From: Marinitenerispora sediminis
GTDB lineage: Bacteria; Actinomycetota; Actinomycetes; Streptosporangiales; Streptosporangiaceae
NCBI RefSeq assembly: GCF_003336425.1
Contig: NZ_QEIO01000020.1
Span: 1-52,065 of the forward strand
DNA length: 52,065 bases
Reading direction: 5' to 3'
The notes beneath the pieces are model-generated. The model had not been told where the DNA came from. It did no database searches and saw only the letters and a list, made by a program, of their open reading frames with translations. Made by a program: the position numbers and the translations under genes. Shown here in pieces: positions 40,755 to 49,722 of the stretch. Each line of letters begins with the position of its first letter. The first letter of the stretch is position 1.

Positions 40755-42278
40755 CTACACGAGCTTCCACGCGCGGCAGGCGAGGTGCACGGCGAGCCGC
40801 TGGTCGGGGTCGGACAGGTCGACGTCCAGCAGCGACAGGATGCGCTTGAGGCGGTAGCTGACCGCGTTGCGGTGCAGGTTGAGGGCGGCCGCGGTGGCAC
40901 TCAGCGACCCCTGGTGGTCGAGGTAGACCCGGAGCGTGCGCACCATCGTCGCCGCCTTGTCCCGGCCGAGGGCGTCGAGGGGGGCCAGCAGGTCGCGCAC
41001 CGCCGTGCGCGCGGTGTGCGTGGTGTACCACTCCACCAGCATGCGGTGCAGGCCGAGGTCGTCGAACATGACCACCGCCGGCGCGGCCGAGCCGGAGTCC
41101 GGGTCGTCGCTGAGCAGCGCTGCCCGCGCCTCGGCCCACGAGGCCCGCAGCCCCTCCACCGACTCGTGCGCGCTGCCGATACCGCACCGCACCGGACGCT
41201 CGGGCATCCGCCGGGTCAGCTCCGAATGCACCGACTCGACCGAGCCGCGCAGCGCGCGCAGCTCCTGCTCGCCGGGGCGGCGCCGCCACGTGCGGACCAG
41301 CAGCGGCGCGCGGTCGATGTAGGCCAGGTGCCACCCCGAGCCACCGCCCTCGCCCTGGCCCTGGTTCGCGCCGGAGCGGCCGACGGTCTGCAGCGCGACC
41401 GGTCCGAGGATCTCCGCGACGCCGAGCCGCTGCACCTCGTCCAGCCCCCGCAGGTCGATCCGCATGTCGACCACCACGTGCCAGTCGTCCACCGCGAGCC
41501 CGAGGGCGCGGGCGCGCGGCACCAGCTCGGCCACGTGCTGCGGGTCCGCCACCAGCAGCTCGCTGAGGATGCGGGTGCGGGACCGGATCGGCAGCTCGGT
41601 GGCGCGCTGCCGTTCCATGGCGGCCCGGCCGGCCGCCTCGGCGGTCATCCAGGCCAGCAGCCGGGCGAGGTCGCCGTCGCTGCCGGCGCGGTCCGGCACC
41701 GCGACGTGGTCCACCTCGACGCCGTCCACCATGACCGGGACGCCGTACTCGCCGGTGGCCGCGTGGCGGCGCGGCTCGACCGGGATCCCGCTGATCCGGC
41801 TGACCTGCTCGCACAGCGCCGCGGTCCCGCCCTCCTCGCCGGCGCCCGCGCGCAGCGCCTCGGCCACGGCGGAGGCCCGGCGCAGCGCGACCTCGGCGCC
41901 CTCGTCGATCCCGCGTCCGATGTCGCGGACCAGGTGGGCGGCCTCGATCTTGGCCGGCACGCACCCGATGGCCACGTCGGAGCGGCGGGCGATGCGGATG
42001 GCGCTGCGCGGGACCTCCCCGGTCTCGCGGCCGTGCAGGAGCAGGGCCGTTATGCCGAGTTCGGCCACCCGTCGGCACCAGATGTCGAATTGGTAACCTT
42101 CCGCTTGGGCGCTGAGCCGCGGGGTCAGCAGCACGATTCCGTCCGGAACGCCCTTGTGCAGATCGGCGGGATCGTCCACCATGACGATGTCGGTCACCTC
42201 ACGGTCCAGGCCGACCTCGGCGACGAGGGCCACGGTTTCCAGCCCCGGAGTGGTCAACAGCGCGCGCAGCTTCGCCAT
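40755..42278 (-). CDS. PucR-family transcriptional regulator
   Basis: A 507-residue regulator. The N-terminal PucR domain (VTDIVMVDDPADLHKGVPDG, LTPRLS) is followed by a long middle region and the C-terminal CdaR-type helix-turn-helix TLRVYLDHQGSLSATAAALN, LHRNAVSYRLKRIL. PucR-type proteins control purine, hydantoin and related nitrogen-compound catabolism, which fits the divergent DUF917/hydantoinase genes. The ATG at 42278 is preferred to one at 42302 because the minus-10 TATTGT (42306-42301) overlaps the latter. A perfect inverted repeat in the same place suggests that it represses its own gene. Confidence 0.9.
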   Translation of the reverse strand: MAKLRALLTTPGLETVALVAEVGLDREVTDIVMVDDPADLHKGVPDGIVLLTPRLSAQAEGYQFDIWCRRVAELGITALLLHGRETGEVPRSAIRIARRSDVAIGCVPAKIEAAHLVRDIGRGIDEGAEVALRRASAVAEALRAGAGEEGGTAALCEQVSRISGIPVEPRRHAATGEYGVPVMVDGVEVDHVAVPDRAGSDGDLARLLAWMTAEAAGRAAMERQRATELPIRSRTRILSELLVADPQHVAELVPRARALGLAVDDWHVVVDMRIDLRGLDEVQRLGVAEILGPVALQTVGRSGANQGQGEGGGSGWHLAYIDRAPLLVRTWRRRPGEQELRALRGSVESVHSELTRRMPERPVRCGIGSAHESVEGLRASWAEARAALLSDDPDSGSAAPAVVMFDDLGLHRMLVEWYTTHTARTAVRDLLAPLDALGRDKAATMVRTLRVYLDHQGSLSATAAALNLHRNAVSYRLKRILSLLDVDLSDPDQRLAVHLACRAWKLV

Positions 42279-42286
42279 GGTCGTTG

Positions 42287-42305
42287 ATTGTGCCCCATGC
42301 ACAAT
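42287..42305. promoter_or_regulatory. Operator: perfect inverted repeat at the PucR promoter
   Basis: ATTGTGC (42287-42293), five bases, GCACAAT (42299-42305). It overlaps the minus-10 TATTGT of the pucR-type gene on the minus strand and lies 55 bases before the minus-10 of the divergent DUF917 gene. A 7-bp AT-rich perfect repeat in this GC content is a strong operator candidate. Confidence 0.65.
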
Positions 42306-42359
42306 AAGAATTGGAAACGTCGTGCGTGAGGGACCATGTTCCTGCCCAGACCAGCCGCC

Positions 42360-42372
42360 TAGGCTGCACCCG
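42360..42372 (+). promoter_or_regulatory. Leaderless promoter of DUF917 gene
   Basis: TAGGCT at 42360-42365 with six bases to the GTG at 42372 and no Shine-Dalgarno sequence. Confidence 0.55.
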
Positions 42373-43460
42373 TGCTACTCGATGAGACGACGTTGCCCTA
42401 CTACGCGCGGGGAGCGGCGATCCTGGGGGCGGGCGGAGGCGGGTCGACGAGATCCGGCCTGCTCGCCGCCCTCCAGGCCGTGCAGGAGCTCGGACCCGTC
42501 GAAGTCGTGTCCCTCGACGACGTCCCCGACGACGCGCTGATCCTTCCCACGGCGGGCCTGGGATCCCCCGACATCACGCTGGAGAAGATCGGCAATCCCC
42601 AACAGGGGGTGTGGCTGCGCGACGCCATGGAGCGCGAGCTGGGCCGGCCGGCCTACGCCTGGATGGCCGCGGAGGTCGGCGGCAACAACGCGCTGAAGCC
42701 CGTGGTGTGGGCCGCCCACACCGGGCTGCCGCTGGTGGACGCCGACGGCATGGGACGCGCCTACCCCGAGGTGCAGATGATCTCGATGCACCTGCACGGC
42801 GTGCCCGCCACCCCCACCGTGCTCGTGGACGAGCGCGGGCACCACGTGGTCTTCCGCGACATGGACGCCCAGTGGCTGGAGCGCACCGCCCGCGCCCTGT
42901 CCGTCGCCTTCGGCGGCTTCTCGGTGACCGTCGACCACAGCCTGGACGGCGCCACGGCGCGCACGGCCACCGTGCGCGGCAGCGTGAGCCGGGCGGTGCG
43001 CATCGGTGAGATCCTGTCCGACACCTCCCTCGGCGACACCGTCGACCGCCTGGCTCCGCTGGGCGGCCACGTGCTGGTCACCGGCAAGATCGCCGAGGTC
43101 AACCGGCGCACGGTCGGCGGCTTCGCCCGCGGCAACGTGCTGGTCGACGGCGTGGCCGGCGACCGCGACCGGCTGGTCCGGGTGGAGATCCAGAACGAGA
43201 ACCTCGCCGTGCTGGAGGAGGGCGAGGTCCTCGCGAGCGTGCCCGACGTCATCACCGCGCTGGACTCCCAGACCGGTGAGGTGATCTTCACCGAGGAGCT
43301 GCGCTACGGCCAGCGGGTGACCCTCGTGGCGCTGCCCGCCCCGGACATGTGGCGCACCGAGGCCGGGCTCGCGCTGGTGGGACCGCGCGCATTCGACTAC
43401 GACTTCGACTACATCCCCGTGGAGGAGCTCGTGGCCCGACGAAAGGAGTCCGTCTCGTGA
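42372..43460 (+). CDS. DUF917 protein (S-methylthiohydantoin desulfurase-like domain)
   Basis: A 362-residue protein of the DUF917 family (PF06032). It has the typical start LPYYARGAAILGAGGGGSTR, then LDDVPDDALILPTAGLGSP, AWMAAEVGGNNALKPVVWAA, LPLVDADGMGRAYPEVQMIS and VEELVARRK at the end. Relatives sit beside hydantoinase/oxoprolinase-type proteins and PucR regulators and are thought to act on hydantoin-like rings. The reaction is not established for this protein. The stop overlaps the start of the next gene (GTGA), so the two are co-translated and may form a complex. Confidence 0.88.
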   Translation: MLLDETTLPYYARGAAILGAGGGGSTRSGLLAALQAVQELGPVEVVSLDDVPDDALILPTAGLGSPDITLEKIGNPQQGVWLRDAMERELGRPAYAWMAAEVGGNNALKPVVWAAHTGLPLVDADGMGRAYPEVQMISMHLHGVPATPTVLVDERGHHVVFRDMDAQWLERTARALSVAFGGFSVTVDHSLDGATARTATVRGSVSRAVRIGEILSDTSLGDTVDRLAPLGGHVLVTGKIAEVNRRTVGGFARGNVLVDGVAGDRDRLVRVEIQNENLAVLEEGEVLASVPDVITALDSQTGEVIFTEELRYGQRVTLVALPAPDMWRTEAGLALVGPRAFDYDFDYIPVEELVARRKESVS

Positions 43461-45028
43461 CCTCCGCCGACCTGCGCATCGGCATCGACGTCGGCGGTAC
43501 CAACACCGACGCCGTGGTGCTCGACGGCTCCAAGGAGCCCGTCGCCCGCACGAAGGTGCCGACCACCCTCGACATCACCGGCGGCATCAACCACGCGCTG
43601 CGGGAGGTGCTGTCCGCTCCCGCCGTGCGCGCCGAGCGGATCGGCCACGTCATGGTCGGGACGACGCACGCCACGAACGCCGTGCTGCAGCGGCGCGGCC
43701 TGCGCCGGGTCGCGGCGATCCGGATCGGGGCTCCGTCGTCCACCTGCATTCGTCCGATGTTCGGCTGGCCGGACGACCTCCATCGGGTGATCTCGGCCGG
43801 GGGTCGCATCGTGGCCGGCGGCATGGAGCTGGACGGCGGCGAGATCGTCCCGTTCGACGCCGACGCGGTCGCGCGCTTCTGCGGCGAGGTGGCCGGGACG
43901 GCCGAGGCCGTCGCCGTGACGAGCGTGTTCGCACCGGTCTCCCCCGCCCACGAGCAGCTGGCCGCCGAGGTGATCCAGCGGGAACTCGGCGACATCCCCA
44001 TCTCGCTCTCCCACGAGGTCGGTTCGCTCGGCCTGCTGGAGCGTGAGAACGCCACCATCCTGAACGCCGCCCTCGGCCGGGTGGCCGCGAACATCATCGA
44101 GGCGATCGAGGAGGCGCTGGACGCCCACGACCTCGGCCACGCGGTGCCGTTCTTCGCGCAGAACGACGGCACGCTGATGAGCCTGGCCTTCACGGAGCGC
44201 ACGCCGGTGCTCACCATCGGCAGCGGCCCCGCCAACAGCCTGCGCGGGGCGGCCTTCCTGAGCGGTCAGGAGAACGCCCTGGTGGCCGACGTCGGCGGTA
44301 CCTCCACCGACATCGGCGCGCTGATGACGTCGTTCCCCCGCGAGTCGGCGTTCGGCGTCGAGGTGGGCGGGGTGCGCACCAACTTCCGCATGCCCGACCT
44401 GGTCAGCATCGCGATCGGCGGCGGCACCGTGGTCCGGGAGGGGGACCGCGGTGCCGCGCTGGTCGGCCCCGACAGCGTCGGCTACCAGCTGGACCGCGAC
44501 GCGCTCGTGTTCGGCGGCGACGTGGCCACGCTCTCCGACGCCGCCGTGGCAGCGGGACGGGCCGAGATGGGCGGCGCCCCGCCGCCCGCGCACGCCGGCG
44601 ACCTGCTCGGCGCGGCGCTCGCCGAGGCCGACCGGCAGATGGCCGACGCCATCGACCGCATCAAGGTCACGCGCGGTGACCTTCCGCTCATCGCGGTGGG
44701 CGGCGGCAGCGTCCTCATCCCGGACCGTGTGCCGGGAGTCACTGAGGTTATCCGTCCCGCGCACTACGATGTAGCGAACGCGATCGGTGCGGCTATCGGA
44801 ACGGTAAGCGGCCAGATCGACCGCATCTACGCTGTTGGGTACGGCGAGCGCAGCCGCGCGAAGGCCGTCGAGACCGCCCGCCAGGCGGCGATCGACAACG
44901 CCGTGAGCGCCGGCGCGGACGCCGGTGCCGTGAAGATCGTCGAAATCGACGAGATCCCGCTGGCTTACCTACGGGAGCCGGCGGTGCGGCTCCGCGTCAA
45001 GGCGGCCGGACCCCTCAGCAAGGTGTAA
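43457..45028 (+). CDS. Hydantoinase/oxoprolinase-family protein (HyuA-like)
   Basis: A 523-residue protein of the ATP-dependent hydantoinase/5-oxoprolinase family, which opens five-membered cyclic amides. It has the actin-like phosphate-binding motifs RIGIDVGGTNTDAVVLDGSK and ENALVADVGGTSTDIGALMT, GTTHATNAVLQRRGLRRVAA, the SHEVGSLGLLERENATILNA block and a final IGAAIGTVSGQIDRIYAV. It is shorter than full HyuA/oxoprolinase A subunits, and no HyuB partner is present; DUF917 may take that role. The GTG at 43457 has AAAGGAG upstream and overlaps the DUF917 stop. Confidence 0.9.
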   Translation: MTSADLRIGIDVGGTNTDAVVLDGSKEPVARTKVPTTLDITGGINHALREVLSAPAVRAERIGHVMVGTTHATNAVLQRRGLRRVAAIRIGAPSSTCIRPMFGWPDDLHRVISAGGRIVAGGMELDGGEIVPFDADAVARFCGEVAGTAEAVAVTSVFAPVSPAHEQLAAEVIQRELGDIPISLSHEVGSLGLLERENATILNAALGRVAANIIEAIEEALDAHDLGHAVPFFAQNDGTLMSLAFTERTPVLTIGSGPANSLRGAAFLSGQENALVADVGGTSTDIGALMTSFPRESAFGVEVGGVRTNFRMPDLVSIAIGGGTVVREGDRGAALVGPDSVGYQLDRDALVFGGDVATLSDAAVAAGRAEMGGAPPPAHAGDLLGAALAEADRQMADAIDRIKVTRGDLPLIAVGGGSVLIPDRVPGVTEVIRPAHYDVANAIGAAIGTVSGQIDRIYAVGYGERSRAKAVETARQAAIDNAVSAGADAGAVKIVEIDEIPLAYLREPAVRLRVKAAGPLSKV

Positions 45029-45203
45029 CGGATCGTCACCGCCCCGTTGTCTGCTCGTGACCCGGTGCCTCTTCGCTCTGTAGCGGACGCCGGGCCATGA
45101 CCGTCGCGGCCGCCGCGGTGCCCCGCCGCCCAGGCGGCCGCGGCCCGGTGCGCACCGGCACCGTTGCCTTCCCCATAACAACCACCCCCAACCAAGGCAG
45201 ACG

Positions 45204-46811
45204 ATGACAACCAACGACCGACCCCTGAAACCTGGTCCGCTCCGCAGGACCGGGGCCGTCGCGGCGATCGCGACGTCCCTCGCGCTCGTCGCCAGCGGCT
45301 GCGCGTCCGGCGGCTACGGCGCTGCCGGAGCCGACTCCGGGACGTTCACCTACCTCACCAACACCGAGCTCGTGACCGAGTGGGACCCCGCCGCCTCCTA
45401 CTCCAACGAACTCGCCGCCTTCCCCAACATGTACGAGACGCTGACCCGCTACAACGCGGAGCAGCAGGAGGTCGAGCCGCTGCTGGCGACCGAGTGGGAG
45501 TCCTCCTCGGACGGCCGTACCTGGACGTTCACCCTGCGTGAGGGGGTGACCTTCCACACCGGCAAGGCGCTGACCTCCGAGGCGGTCAAGGCCGCCATCG
45601 AGCGGACCATCGAGGAGGGCGCCGGCGCCGCCTACCTGTGGGGCCCGGTCTCCTCCATCGAGACGCCGGACGAGCAGACGGTCACCTTCAAGCTGAGCCG
45701 GCCCGCACCGCTGGACCTCATCTCAAGCGCCTCCTACGCGGCCTACATCTACGACATCCCGGCCAGCGCCGACGACTTCACCGGCGCGTCCTTCGGCACC
45801 GGGCCCTACACGGTCGAGAGCTGGGAGGCCGGCAGCGAGAACGAGCTCACGCTGACCCGCTACGAGGAGTACTGGGGCGGCTGGGAGGGCGACCACTACG
45901 AGAACGTGCTGTACCGGGTCGTCCCGCAGGCGTCCACCGCCGCGCAGCTGATGACCTCCGGTGAGGCCCACTACGCCCGCCAGCTGCCGACCAACCTGCT
46001 GGAGCCCATGCGCGGCGAGGACGGCCTGGAGATCACCTCGGGCACGTCCTGGCAGAACCTCTTCGGGATGATGAACACCGAGAAGGCCCCGCTGGACGAC
46101 GAGCGGGTGCGGCAGGCCGTCGCGCACGCGGTCAACTACGACGAGCTGATCGACGCCTCCGAGGGCGCGCTCACCGACGCCGACGGGGTCATCCCGGAGG
46201 GCCTGCTCGGCCACTCCAGCGACCTCAACCTGCGGCTGTACGACCCCGACCGCGCCGAGGAGCTGCTCACCGAGGCCGGGTACGGGCCGGACAGCGGGGA
46301 GATCCTGCAGCTCGACCTCACCTACACCGAGGGCAACGAGACCACGGCGACCGTCGCCACCCTGATGCAGTCGCAGCTCGCCGCGGTCAACATCGAGCTC
46401 AACATCGAGGCGCTGCCGTGGGACTCCGGCGTGTGGCCGCGGGGACAGGAGGAGAACCCCGAAGACCGCCAGGACATCCTGCTCACCTACTGGTGGCCGG
46501 ACAACCCGGAGCCCATCTCCTGGTTCCAGAGCGTGTTCCGCACCGAGGAAGAGATCAACATGAATCTCTCCTACTACTCCAACCCCGACCTGGACGAGAT
46601 GATCGACGAGGTCGGCGCGGTCACCGCCGTGGACCCGGACGAGGCGCAGTCGATGTACGAGGAGATGCAGTCGGTGGTCATCGCCGACGCGCCGGTGCTG
46701 CTGCTCGGTGACGTCATGTACCAGCGGGCCATCAGCAGCTCCTTCGAGGGCTTCGTGGAGAACCCCGCCTACCCGAACGTGGTGTTCGTCTACGACCTCC
46801 AGCCGGCCTGA
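45204..46811 (+). CDS. Peptide-type binding lipoprotein of the hydantoinase locus
   Basis: A 535-residue family 5 solute-binding protein. The lipoprotein signal is clear: RRTGAVAAIATSLALVASGC with Cys at the lipobox, then a Gly/Ser linker. SBP_bac_5 features are NMYETLTRYNAEQQEVEPLL, WTFTLREGVTFHTGKALTSE, FGTGPYTVESWEAG and VRQAVAHAVNYDELID. Its ligand is unknown; its position directly after the hydantoinase gene suggests a cyclic amide, N-carbamoyl compound or small peptide. A hairpin between it and the permease gene could raise its expression above that of the membrane components. Confidence 0.9.
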   Translation: MTTNDRPLKPGPLRRTGAVAAIATSLALVASGCASGGYGAAGADSGTFTYLTNTELVTEWDPAASYSNELAAFPNMYETLTRYNAEQQEVEPLLATEWESSSDGRTWTFTLREGVTFHTGKALTSEAVKAAIERTIEEGAGAAYLWGPVSSIETPDEQTVTFKLSRPAPLDLISSASYAAYIYDIPASADDFTGASFGTGPYTVESWEAGSENELTLTRYEEYWGGWEGDHYENVLYRVVPQASTAAQLMTSGEAHYARQLPTNLLEPMRGEDGLEITSGTSWQNLFGMMNTEKAPLDDERVRQAVAHAVNYDELIDASEGALTDADGVIPEGLLGHSSDLNLRLYDPDRAEELLTEAGYGPDSGEILQLDLTYTEGNETTATVATLMQSQLAAVNIELNIEALPWDSGVWPRGQEENPEDRQDILLTYWWPDNPEPISWFQSVFRTEEEINMNLSYYSNPDLDEMIDEVGAVTAVDPDEAQSMYEEMQSVVIADAPVLLLGDVMYQRAISSSFEGFVENPAYPNVVFVYDLQPA

Positions 46812-46836
46812 CCGGCCGCGGTCCCCACGTTCCCCC

Positions 46837-46883
46837 GGCGGCCCGGGGTCCGGCGCGCACGGCGCGTCGGCCCCCGGGCCGCC
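46837..46883 (+). terminator. Intra-operon hairpin after binding-protein gene
   Basis: GGCGGCCCGGGG (46837-46848) pairs with CCCCGGGCCGCC (46872-46883), and the inner bases pair further. It lies in the 103-base gap between the binding-protein and permease genes of one operon, where partial termination or mRNA 3'-end protection is common for importers. Confidence 0.55.
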
Positions 46884-46914
46884 CCGGCCACGTCCACGAA
46901 GAAGGTAACCACCC

Positions 46915-47931
46915 GTGATTGCGTATACGGCCCGAAGGCTCGGGCTGTCGGCGCTCGTCGCGCTCGGGGTCGTCGTGCTGACGTTCGTCATCGCCCGGCT
47001 GGTGCCCGGCGACCCCGCCGCCGGCTGGGCCGGGCCGCGCGCCAGCCCCGAGGAGCGGGCGCGGGTGCGCGAGGAGCTCGGGCTGGACCGGCCGACCCAC
47101 GAGCAGATCATCGACTACGTCGGCGGCGTGCTGCGCGGCGACTGGGGCATCTCGGTGCGGACGCACCGGCCGGTGCTGGACGACCTGCTCTCGCTGCTGC
47201 CCAACACGCTGCAACTGGTGCTCGCCGGCCTGCTCATCGGCCTGCTGGTGGGCGTGCCGGCCGGGCTGCTCGCGGCCCGCTGGCACAACCGGCTGCCCGA
47301 CGTGCTGGTCCGGAGCGCCGCGATCGTGGGCGCCTCCATGCCGGTGTTCTGGCTCGCCCTGCTGCTCCAGACGTTCTTCGCCGGGCAGCTGCGGCTGCTC
47401 CCGGTGGCCGGCAGCTGGGACGCCGACATGCTCGCGCAGTACCCGCTGGCCAAGGTCACCGGCCTGCCGCTCGTGGACGCCCTCGTCACCGGCAACTGGC
47501 CGATGCTCGCCAGCGTCTTCGACCACCTGCTGCTGCCGGCGCTCGTCGTGTCCGCCTACCCGGTGGCGGTGATCGCCCGGCTGGTGCGGGCGAGCGTGCT
47601 GGACACGCTCGGCGAGACGCACATCCAGATGGTGCGCTCCCTCGGATTCGCCGAGCGCGCCGTCCTCGGCCGCTTCGCCGTACGGCTGTCCTGGAACCCG
47701 GTGCTGCAGCTCTGCGCGCTGATCTTCGGCTACTCGCTGGTCAACAGCTTCCTCGTCGAGGCGGTGTTCAACTACCCCGGGCTCGGGCGCTACGCCGCGA
47801 ACTCCGCCACCGTCCTCGACGTCCCGGCGATCGTCGGGGTCACGCTGCTCGTGGCCCTGCTCTACATCGCCGCCAACCTCATCGTCGACCTCGTGCACGC
47901 CGCCCTCGACCCACGAATCCGGCTCCGGTGA
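46915..47931 (+). CDS. ABC importer permease, DppB type
   Basis: A 338-residue permease with IAYTARRLGLSALVALGVVV, LTFVIARLVPGDPAAGWAGP, LGLDRPTHEQIIDYVGGVLR, GDWGISVRTHRPVLDDLLSL, the coupling loop HIQMVRSLGFAERAVLGRFA and VEAVFNYPGLGRYAANSATV. These are the standard DppB landmarks. The GTG at 46915 has GAAGAAGG upstream. Its stop overlaps the next gene (GTGA). Confidence 0.92.
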   Translation: MIAYTARRLGLSALVALGVVVLTFVIARLVPGDPAAGWAGPRASPEERARVREELGLDRPTHEQIIDYVGGVLRGDWGISVRTHRPVLDDLLSLLPNTLQLVLAGLLIGLLVGVPAGLLAARWHNRLPDVLVRSAAIVGASMPVFWLALLLQTFFAGQLRLLPVAGSWDADMLAQYPLAKVTGLPLVDALVTGNWPMLASVFDHLLLPALVVSAYPVAVIARLVRASVLDTLGETHIQMVRSLGFAERAVLGRFAVRLSWNPVLQLCALIFGYSLVNSFLVEAVFNYPGLGRYAANSATVLDVPAIVGVTLLVALLYIAANLIVDLVHAALDPRIRLR

Positions 47932-48833
47932 CCGCTTCCCCTGATTCCCCAGCCTCCCCGTCCGCCGCCCCGGCGCGGCCGTCCGCGGCCCGCCGGACGC
48001 TGGCCGAACTCCGGCGCTCCCCCGCGATCGCGGTGGCCGCCGGCCTGCTGCTGCTCATCGCCCTGGTGGCGCTGCTGGCCCCCTGGCTGGCGCCCCACCC
48101 GGAACACGCCAGTGGGGCCACCGACACCGGCCAAGCGCTGCGGCCGCCCTCGGCGGCGCACTGGTTCGGCACCGACGAACTGGGCCGCGACGTGTTCTCC
48201 CGCGTGCTCTACGGCGCCCGCTTCGGGCCGACGATCGCGCTGGTCGTGGTGGTCGTCTCCCTGCTAGTCGGCACGGTGGTCGGCCTGGTCGCCGGCTACT
48301 TCGGCGGCTGGATCGACGAGATCCTGATGCGCGTCACCGACGTCTTCCTGGCCGTGCCGGCGCTGCTGCTGGCGCTCGCCCTGGCGGCCGTCCTGCCGCG
48401 CGGACTGGTCGGGGTGACCATCGCCCTCGCCGTCACCTGGTGGCCGTGGTACGCGCGTCTGGTGCGCAGCGAGGCCGCCTCCGTGGCGGGGCGCCGGCAC
48501 ATCGAGGCGTGCCGCGCGCTCGGCCTGCCGCACTGGCGCATCCTGCTCCGGCACGTGCTGCCCGGGTCGGTCACGCCACTGCTGGTCCAGGCCTCCACCG
48601 ACATCGGCGGGGTGATCCTGGTCGCGTCCGGGCTGTCGTTCCTCGGCCTCGGCGCGCAGTCCCCCACGCCTGACTGGGGGCTCATGGTGCAGCAGTCGCA
48701 GAACCGCTTCATGACCGAGTGGTGGATCGGCACCTTCCCCGGTCTGGCGATCATGCTGGTGGCGGCGCTGTGCTACGTGCTCGGCGACGCGCTGCGCGAC
48801 CGGCTGGACCCCCGGCGCACCCCGCGGCTGTGA
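47928..48833 (+). CDS. ABC importer permease, DppC type
   Basis: A 301-residue permease: a Ser/Ala/Pro-rich leader, AVAAGLLLLIALVALLAPWL, the DppC-typical HWFGTDELGRDVFSRVLYGA, a coupling loop RRHIEACRALGLPHWRILLR, SGLSFLGLGAQSPTPDWGLM and a terminal ALRDRLDPRRTPRL. The GTG at 47928 overlaps the previous stop by four bases, so it is translationally coupled. Confidence 0.92.
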   Translation: MTASPDSPASPSAAPARPSAARRTLAELRRSPAIAVAAGLLLLIALVALLAPWLAPHPEHASGATDTGQALRPPSAAHWFGTDELGRDVFSRVLYGARFGPTIALVVVVVSLLVGTVVGLVAGYFGGWIDEILMRVTDVFLAVPALLLALALAAVLPRGLVGVTIALAVTWWPWYARLVRSEAASVAGRRHIEACRALGLPHWRILLRHVLPGSVTPLLVQASTDIGGVILVASGLSFLGLGAQSPTPDWGLMVQQSQNRFMTEWWIGTFPGLAIMLVAALCYVLGDALRDRLDPRRTPRL

Positions 48834-48930
48834 GGCCGACGGCGGCGAGGGGCACACCCCGGCCGCGGCGCGGCCGGCGGGACGCACCGCCGCCGACCCT
48901 TCGGACAAGGACCATCGAGGAGGCTGTGAC

Positions 48931-49722
48931 ATGAGCACGGCGGAGCCGCTGCTCGCCATCCGCGACCTGCGGGTGTCGTTCGGCGAGCGCACCCAGGTGG
49001 AGCTCGCCGAGCTCACGCTCGGGGCCGGTGAGATCCTCGGCCTCGCCGGGGAGAGCGGCGCGGGAAAGTCGCTCACCGGCCTGGCGGTACTCGGGCTGGC
49101 GCGGCGCGCCGGTGCCACCGTGACCGGAAGTATCCGGCTGGCCGGCGAGGAGCTGGTCGGTGCTCCGGAGCGGCGGTTGCGGCTGCTGCGCGGCAGCACC
49201 ATGGCCCTCATCCCGCAGAGCCCGGCCGGGGCGTTCAACCCGGTGCTCCCGGTGGGCACAACGGTGCTGCGCGCGCTGCGGCTGCACCGCGGGGCCGGCG
49301 CGACGGCGCGCGAGCGCGCCGAGTCGGCCATGCGCCGGGTGTGGCTCGATCCGGAGCACCTCGCGCGCTATCCGCACCAGCTCTCGGGCGGCCAGCTGCA
49401 GCGGGTCGCCATCGCCCTCGGCCTCGCCCTGGGGGCGCAGCTGCTCATCGCGGACGAGCCCACCAGCGCCCTCGACGTGACGGTGCAGGCCGAGATCTGC
49501 AAGCTGCTCGCCGAACTCCGCGACAAGGAGGAGATGAGCGTGCTGTTCGTCAGCCACGACCTCGCCGTGCTGGCCGGCCTGTGCGACCGGATCGCCGTCA
49601 TGCGGGCCGGACGCGTCATCGAGGCGCGACCGGCCGGCGAGCTGGTGGCCGATCCGCGGGAGGACTACACCAGGGAACTGCTCGCCGCGGTGCCGCGGCT
49701 GGGAGGTGCCACCCATGCTTGA
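48931..49722 (+). CDS. ABC importer ATPase, DppD type
   Basis: A 263-residue ATPase with Walker A ILGLAGESGAGKSLTGLAVL, STMALIPQSPAGAFNPVLPV, signature HQLSGGQLQRVAIALGLALG, Walker [18 protein letters not shown] and SHDLAVLAGLC. Unlike the ATPases of the other importer in this window it lacks the C-terminal Cys-rich oligopeptide domain. The ATG at 48931 follows GAGGAGG. It ends inside the next gene. Confidence 0.92.
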   Translation: MSTAEPLLAIRDLRVSFGERTQVELAELTLGAGEILGLAGESGAGKSLTGLAVLGLARRAGATVTGSIRLAGEELVGAPERRLRLLRGSTMALIPQSPAGAFNPVLPVGTTVLRALRLHRGAGATARERAESAMRRVWLDPEHLARYPHQLSGGQLQRVAIALGLALGAQLLIADEPTSALDVTVQAEICKLLAELRDKEEMSVLFVSHDLAVLAGLCDRIAVMRAGRVIEARPAGELVADPREDYTRELLAAVPRLGGATHA

